The notes beneath the pieces are model-generated. The model worked only from the letters and a program-made list of their open reading frames with translations, made no database searches and was not told the DNA's origin. The translations under genes were made by a program, and so were the position numbers. Of a DNA stretch of 17,171 nt, positions 12,883 through 17,171 are shown in pieces. The DNA comes from JBEAOO01 sp041164825 (GTDB lineage Bacteria > Pseudomonadota > Gammaproteobacteria > Burkholderiales > Burkholderiaceae_C), in assembly GCA_041164825.1 (NCBI GenBank), contig JBEAOO010000193.1, positions 1 through 17,171 on the forward strand. Reading direction: 5' to 3'. The first letter of the stretch is position 1, and each line of letters starts with the position of its first letter.

Positions 12883-14667
12883 TCAGTGCCCAGGCTGGCG
12901 TGCGCTCAAGGTGAGATCACCCACCAGCACATCGACGATCACGGTTTGCATCAGGCCCGAGGCGGTGGGCGCCACGCTGGCATCGGGTGGGTCCACCGGC
13001 AGCACGATGTCGGCCAGCCGGGCCAACTCGCTGCGTTGCGGGCACACCGCAATCACCGCAGCACCAGCCCGCCGGGCGCGCGCTGCGGCGTCGTTGAAGA
13101 CCCCCACCTGACCCGCCGCCGACAACGCCAGCAGCACATCGCCCTCGCCCAGGTGCTGGGCCGTGTGACCGAGCAGCGACTCGTCCGTGCGCGCCACCGC
13201 CGGCAGGCCAAGGCGGCCCAATTTGTTTTGCGCATCGAGCGCCACCGTGGCCGAGGTGCCCACGCCATGCACCTCAATGCGCCGCGCGTGGGCGAGCGCC
13301 TGCACCGCACGCTCGAACGCCACCGGATGCAGCCGATCACGCAGCGCAATCAAGGCCGAGATCGCGTTGTTGAGGATGGTGGCCACGCGCTCGGCGGGCG
13401 GGTCGTCGGCCTGCAGCTCGCGCCGTGTGACCTTGGTGGTGCCCGAGAGGCCCGAGCCCAAGCGCAGCTTGAAATCTGACAGGCCGCGAAAGCCCATCGA
13501 GCGGCAAAAGCGCATCACCGTGGGCGTGCTCACGCCGCAGCGCTTGGCAATGCGGGCGATCGGGTCGTTCATCCAGGTGCGGGGCGCCGAGAGCAGGTCC
13601 TGCGCCACCGTGCGCTCGGAGGCCGAAAGCCGGTCGAGCGCGGCGCGAATGTCGTCAAGCAGGGGCTCGGCGCCGTGGTCGGCGGTGAGGTGGTCTTCGA
13701 GCACGGCCGAGGCACCGCGCAGGGCCGCACGCGGCGCGTTGACCACCCAGGTCGGGATGGCGGCCAGCCAGGGCCGAAAGCGCCCCTTGCGCTCGAAGCG
13801 CTCGCGAAACGCCGATTGCTCAAAAAAGCCCAGCATCTGCGGCACGATGCCGCCGCCAATGTAGAGCCCACCCACGCAGCCCAGCGTGAGCGCCAAGTTG
13901 CCGGCCACCGTGCCGAGCATGGAGCAAAACACGGCCAGCGCGCGCCGCGCCACCGGGTCGGGCGGCTCGGCCAAGCCGGCGGCAGACACCTCGGGCGCCG
14001 TGCGCAAGGCGGGCGTGTGCTGCGCGGCCTGGGCCAGCGCTTCGTAAATCAACTCCAGCCCCGGGCCCGAGAGCAGCCGCTCGCCCGACGCATGGCCGTA
14101 GCGGCGCATCGCCAGCGCCACCACCAGCGCCTCGTCGGCGTCTTGCGGCGGATAGCTCACGTGCCCGCCCTCGCTCGACAGCGCAACAGGCCGGTCGCGA
14201 ACCGGGATCAATGCCGACACCCCCAAGCCGCTGCCCGGGCCGATCACGCCCAGCACGCCGCCGGCCACCGCCTCGCCGCCGCCCACCTTCACCCGCTCGG
14301 CGGGCTCCAAGCGCGGCAAGCCCATGGCCAGCGCCGAGTAGTCGTTGATGACGAGCAGCGTTTGCAGCCCCAGGTTGCGGCGCATGCGCTCGACCGAAAA
14401 CTCCCATGGGTGGTTGGTGAGCTTCACCTGGTCGCCCAGGATGGGGTTGGGCAGCGAGAGCGCGGCATGGCGCACGGCGGGGCGACCATGCGCCTCCAGA
14501 AAGGCACGAATCGCGGCCTCCAGGGACTCGAACGACGCGCCGGCCAGCACCTCGTTGGCGAGGTAACGGTCGGGCGCCACCTCCAGCGCCAAGCGCAGGT
14601 TCGAGGCGCCCACGTCGGCGAGCAAGCGGGGGCCGTCGGCGTAGATGGAAGCGGTTTCAGCGGTCAT
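12883..14667 (-). CDS. glk: Bifunctional glucokinase / RpiR (HexR)-type regulator
   Basis: A 594-residue fusion. Residues 14-330 are an E. coli-type glucokinase: phosphate loop DVGASN (18-23), NHPWEFS, catalytic D109 in INDYSAL, GPGSGLGV (143-150), EGGH (166-169), LSGPGLELIY, and YIGGGIVP. It phosphorylates glucose with ATP. Residues 335-410 are an RpiR helix-turn-helix (core 369-390), and 455-585 are a SIS sugar-phosphate-binding domain (VHGVGTSATVALDAQNKL). Such fusions are known in Burkholderiales. HexR relatives sense a hexose-derived phosphate, so enzyme and sensor may be linked through one pathway. The ATG at 14667 fits the glucokinase start; 14703 would add 12 residues. It is divergent from the sugar transporter. 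Confidence 0.93.
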   Translation of the reverse strand: MTAETASIYADGPRLLADVGASNLRLALEVAPDRYLANEVLAGASFESLEAAIRAFLEAHGRPAVRHAALSLPNPILGDQVKLTNHPWEFSVERMRRNLGLQTLLVINDYSALAMGLPRLEPAERVKVGGGEAVAGGVLGVIGPGSGLGVSALIPVRDRPVALSSEGGHVSYPPQDADEALVVALAMRRYGHASGERLLSGPGLELIYEALAQAAQHTPALRTAPEVSAAGLAEPPDPVARRALAVFCSMLGTVAGNLALTLGCVGGLYIGGGIVPQMLGFFEQSAFRERFERKGRFRPWLAAIPTWVVNAPRAALRGASAVLEDHLTADHGAEPLLDDIRAALDRLSASERTVAQDLLSAPRTWMNDPIARIAKRCGVSTPTVMRFCRSMGFRGLSDFKLRLGSGLSGTTKVTRRELQADDPPAERVATILNNAISALIALRDRLHPVAFERAVQALAHARRIEVHGVGTSATVALDAQNKLGRLGLPAVARTDESLLGHTAQHLGEGDVLLALSAAGQVGVFNDAAARARRAGAAVIAVCPQRSELARLADIVLPVDPPDASVAPTASGLMQTVIVDVLVGDLTLSARQPGH

Positions 14668-14675
14668 GGCGCAAA

Positions 14676-14703
14676 AGTGTAATGAAATTACGTGCTTGAG
14701 CAA
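14676..14703 (-). promoter_or_regulatory. HexR-like box and promoter of the glucokinase-regulator gene
   Basis: TGTAATGAAATTACG (14678-14692) has perfect GTAAT/ATTAC arms and fits the HexR operator type TGTAAT-N3-ATTACA. On the minus strand TTGCTC (14698-14703), 16 bases and TACACT (14676-14681) form a promoter lying across the box. The predicted start is within a base or two of the ATG at 14667, and no Shine-Dalgarno sequence is present, so the mRNA may be leaderless. Autorepression is inferred. Confidence 0.6.
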
Positions 14704-14824
14704 CGCGGGCTTTCATCCCAGTTACGTGTCGCAGCATGCTCACCCGCAAGTTTTCGCAATCGTTTCCGACCCGGGAAAACACCATGATCAAAAACCCTCT
14801 CCCACCACCCCCAAAAAACTGGTG

Positions 14825-14861
14825 TTTACCCTCATTCCGGTGGTCATGTAAGAAAATTACA
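14825..14861 (+). promoter_or_regulatory. HexR-like box and promoter of the sugar transporter
   Basis: TGTAAGAAAATTACA (14847-14861) has perfect TGTAA/TTACA arms and differs little from the box at 14678. TTTACC (14825-14830), 16 bases and TGTAAG (14847-14852) could be the promoter, with the -10 inside the box. This fits repression by the divergent RpiR-type regulator. Confidence 0.6.
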
Positions 14862-14908
14862 TTCTGTCCGTGGCCTTTTCGGCCATCCCCCCAACGGAGA
14901 CACAAGAC

Positions 14909-16180
14909 ATGTCCTTGAGCATCAAACACATCAGCGCCGGCGTTGCCCTGGCATTCGGCGGCTTGGCTGGCGCCCACGCTGCCACCATCACCATCTCGTG
15001 CGGCTCCAACGCCGCTGACGTGGAGTACTGCGGCAAGTTCGCCGAAGACTGGGGCAAGAAGAACGGCCACACCGTCAAGATGTACTCGCCCCCAGCCAGC
15101 ACCACCGACAACCTGGCCCTGCTGCGTCAGCAGTTCGCCGCCAAATCGTCCGACCTCGACGTGATCATGATCGACGTGGTGTGGCCCGGCGTGATCAAGG
15201 ACCACTTGGTCGACCTGAAGAAGTACAGCAAGGGCGCCGAGTCCAAGCACTTCCCGGCCATCGTGGCCAACAACACGGTCAACGGCAAGCTGTTGGGCAT
15301 GCCTTGGTTCACCGACGCTGGCCTGCTGTTCTATCGCAAGGACCTGGTTGAGAAGTACGGCGCCAAGGCCCCGAACACCTGGGACGAACTGGCGGCCACC
15401 GCCAAGAAGATTCAAGACGGCGAGCGCGCTGCCGGCAAGGCCGACTTCCAAGGCATCGTGTTCCAAGCCAAGGCCTACGAAGGCCTGACCTGCGACGCGC
15501 TGGAATGGGTCTCGTCCTACGGCGGCGGCACCATCATCGACAAGGCCGGCAACATCACCATCAACAACCCGGGTGCCGCCAAGGCCCTGGACAAGGTGGC
15601 CTCGATGATCGGCACCATCGCCCCGGCTGGCGTGCTGAACTACGGCGAAGAAGACTCGCGCGGCGTGTGGCAGAACGGCAATGCCGCTTTCATGCGCAAC
15701 TGGCCTTACGCCTGGTCGCTGGGCCAAGCCGCTGACAGCCCCATCAAGGGCAAGATCGGTGTGGCCGCCCTGCCGGCAGGCACGGGCGATGGCGCCAAGA
15801 AGGCCGCCACCCTGGGGGGCTGGCAACTGGCCGTCAACAAGTACTCCAAGAACGTTGACGCTGCGGCCTCGCTGGTGATGTACATGACCAGCCCGGAAAT
15901 CCAGAAGAAGCGCGCCGTCGGTGGTTCGTACAACCCAACCATCCCTGAGCTCTACAAGGATGCCGACATCGCCAAGGCCAGCCCGTTCATGGTCGAACTG
16001 CTCGACGTGTTCACCAACGCTGTCGCCCGCCCGGCCACCGCCACCGGCCTCAAGTACCCGGAAGTCAGCAACGCCTTCTGGGACGCCGCTCACGACGTGC
16101 TGGAAAAGAAGACCACCGGCGCCGAAGCCGTCAAAAAGCTTGAAGGCAAGCTCAAGCAAATCAAGCGCGCCAAGTGGTAA
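14909..16180 (+). CDS. Sugar ABC transporter substrate-binding protein
   Basis: A 423-residue family 1 extracellular solute-binding protein. Residues 1-24 are a Sec signal peptide ending in AHA. The mature protein starts ATITISCG and has the carbohydrate-binding pattern of the CUT1 transporters: LLRQQFAAKSSDLDVIMID, GMPWFTDAGLLFYRKDL (near 131-147), TWDELAATAKKI, and FMRNWPYAWSL in the C-lobe. It binds a sugar in the periplasm and delivers it to the permeases. Neighbouring glucokinase suggests glucose or a glucose-yielding disaccharide such as trehalose or maltose; sequence alone cannot decide. The ATG at 14909 has CGGAGA about 8 bases upstream. The codon choice looks like that of a highly expressed gene. 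Confidence 0.92.
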   Translation: MSLSIKHISAGVALAFGGLAGAHAATITISCGSNAADVEYCGKFAEDWGKKNGHTVKMYSPPASTTDNLALLRQQFAAKSSDLDVIMIDVVWPGVIKDHLVDLKKYSKGAESKHFPAIVANNTVNGKLLGMPWFTDAGLLFYRKDLVEKYGAKAPNTWDELAATAKKIQDGERAAGKADFQGIVFQAKAYEGLTCDALEWVSSYGGGTIIDKAGNITINNPGAAKALDKVASMIGTIAPAGVLNYGEEDSRGVWQNGNAAFMRNWPYAWSLGQAADSPIKGKIGVAALPAGTGDGAKKAATLGGWQLAVNKYSKNVDAAASLVMYMTSPEIQKKRAVGGSYNPTIPELYKDADIAKASPFMVELLDVFTNAVARPATATGLKYPEVSNAFWDAAHDVLEKKTTGAEAVKKLEGKLKQIKRAKW

Positions 16181-16202
16181 GCCACGAGGCGTGACATGAA
16201 CC

Positions 16203-16223
16203 GTGGGGGCCTCAGGCCCCCAC
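16203..16223 (+). terminator. Hairpin 1 after the binding-protein gene
   Basis: GTGGGGGCC (16203-16211) and GGCCCCCAC (16215-16223) form a perfect 9-bp stem with a TCA loop, 22 bases after the stop codon. Without a T-run it more likely protects the binding-protein mRNA from 3' decay or reduces read-through into the permease. Confidence 0.45.
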
Positions 16224-16237
16224 TGCGTCCCCTCTGG

Positions 16238-16267
16238 CGGGGTGCCGGGACCTCCCCTGGCACCCCG
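16238..16267 (+). terminator. Hairpin 2 before the permease gene
   Basis: CGGGGTGCC (16238-16246) and GGCACCCCG (16259-16267) form a perfect 9-bp stem with a 12-base loop, followed by the T-rich TCTTGTTCT. It is probably a partial terminator that sets the ratio of binding protein to permease. Confidence 0.45.
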
Positions 16268-16342
16268 TCTTGTTCTCTGGTTCTCGATCGGTTGGCGCTC
16301 GGCCGCGGTCGGCGACGGACTTTTTTTGCTGCGCACACACCC

Positions 16343-17171
16343 ATGAAAAACCGGACTCGCATCGCCTGGACCTTCCTGGCCCCCATGCTGTTCCTGATGG
16401 CGCTCGTGGCCGGCTGGCCTCTGGGCCGCTCGCTCTGGTTCAGCCTGACCGAAACCAACATCAACGACATGTCGGCCTCCACGTTCGTGGGGCTGGGCAA
16501 CTATTTCGGCGAGTTCGGGCTGTTTGCCAACCCCAACTACACCGAGGGCTTCTGGGCCAGCGACTGGGGCGTCTCGATCGCCAACACCTACAAGTTCTCC
16601 ATCGTCTCGGTGATTCTGGAGACGCTGTGCGGCCTGGGTGTGGCCATGCTGCTGAATCAGGATTTCAAAGGTCGCGCGCTGGTGCGCACGGCCGTGCTCG
16701 TGCCCTGGGCCATCCCGACCATCGTGTCGGCCAAGATGTGGGGCTGGATGTTGCACGACCAGTTTGGCCTGATGAACCAGCTGCTGCTCGACTGGGGCTT
16801 CATCGCCAAAAAGATCGCCTTCACTGCGGACCCGGCCTACGCGCTGTGGACGGTGGTGGCCGTGGACGTGTGGAAGACCACGCCCTTCATGGCGCTGCTG
16901 ATCTTGGCCGGTCTGCAAACCCTGCCCAAAGATTGTTATGAGGCGGCGCGCGTCGATGGCGTGCACCCGCTGCGCATGTTCTGGAAGGTGACGCTGCCGC
17001 TGATCCGCCAGCCGCTGATGGTGGCCGTGATCTTCCGCCTGCTCGATGCACTGCGCATCTTCGACCTGATCTTCGTGTTGACCTCCAACAGCGGCAGCAC
17101 CATCAGCATGTCGGGTTTTGTGCGGCGCGAGATGGTGGACAACGGCAACCTGGGCTATGGCTCGGCGGCGT
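16343..17171 (+). CDS. Sugar ABC transporter permease (MalF/UgpA type), cut by window end
   Basis: The frame starts MKNRTRIAWTFLAPMLFLMA and stays open for 276 complete codons to the end of the window. It is a CUT1-type inner-membrane permease. The first membrane segment is at about 8-30, and a periplasmic loop (about 45-85) contains NPNYTEGFW. Further spans begin near 86, 120 and 170. The cytoplasmic EAA loop, EAARVDGVHPLRMFWKVTLP, lies at about 199-218 and contacts the ATPase subunit. It follows the binding protein after 162 bases with two hairpins, so it belongs to the same operon. The start has no clear ribosome-binding site. The second permease and ATPase are expected beyond the window. 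Confidence 0.9.
   Translation, partial: MKNRTRIAWTFLAPMLFLMALVAGWPLGRSLWFSLTETNINDMSASTFVGLGNYFGEFGLFANPNYTEGFWASDWGVSIANTYKFSIVSVILETLCGLGVAMLLNQDFKGRALVRTAVLVPWAIPTIVSAKMWGWMLHDQFGLMNQLLLDWGFIAKKIAFTADPAYALWTVVAVDVWKTTPFMALLILAGLQTLPKDCYEAARVDGVHPLRMFWKVTLPLIRQPLMVAVIFRLLDALRIFDLIFVLTSNSGSTISMSGFVRREMVDNGNLGYGSAA

Noticed and set aside
14657..16966. A 769-codon open frame on the minus strand
   Set aside because: It is antisense to the binding protein and part of the permease and crosses the promoter region; no recognisable domain.

Overview
The window is GC-rich bacterial DNA, and its gene content points to a betaproteobacterium of the order Burkholderiales, probably a Comamonadaceae-like genus. 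The main reasons are a glucokinase fused to an RpiR/HexR-type regulator, the ArgP, PhoD, YegD-like and UPF0149 homologues, and general codon use. This placement is inference. I see no rRNA, tRNA, CRISPR array, transposase or phage gene.

Layout. 1-331: no convincing gene; it holds one copy of a structured intergenic repeat. 332-1744 (+): a metallophosphoesterase and a small UspA protein with an FNR-like site upstream. 1800-4442 (-): a TetR regulator, a 72-residue unknown protein and a Tat-exported PhoD-type phosphatase. 4547-5605: a possible 46-residue membrane peptide (+) converging on an ArgP-like LysR regulator (-). 5791-8553 (+): a DadA-like D-amino-acid dehydrogenase, divergent from argP, and a YegD-like Hsp70 homologue. 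8600-9388 (-): a UPF0149/YecA-family protein. 9389-9750: no protein gene, but a strong plus-strand Rho-independent terminator and a foldable region upstream suggest a small RNA. 9751-12389: a LysR regulator (-) divergent from a CoA-acylating methylmalonate-semialdehyde dehydrogenase (+), with a perfect palindrome between them. 12390-12882: no gene, but two more copies of the structured repeat, head to head. 12883-17171: a glucokinase/RpiR fusion (-), divergent from a sugar ABC transporter (binding protein, then a permease cut by the window end).

Functional reading. The right end is a coherent sugar uptake and phosphorylation locus. HexR-like boxes lie in front of both divergent units, so the regulator half of the fusion probably controls its own gene and the transporter. 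The dadA and mmsA units each have a divergent LysR gene and a palindrome suited to a LysR regulator. Several minus-strand genes have a -10-like hexamer only 6 to 10 bases before the start codon, suggesting leaderless mRNAs.

Most unusual signal. Three intergenic elements (49-142, 12549-12640, 12692-12793) share two short sequence boxes that face each other inside a long hairpin. The stems differ between copies but remain self-complementary. Between the two most similar copies I count three double compensatory base-pair changes, and nearly all non-Watson-Crick pairs are G-U on one strand only. This fits selection on an RNA made from that strand. I know no named family with these boxes.
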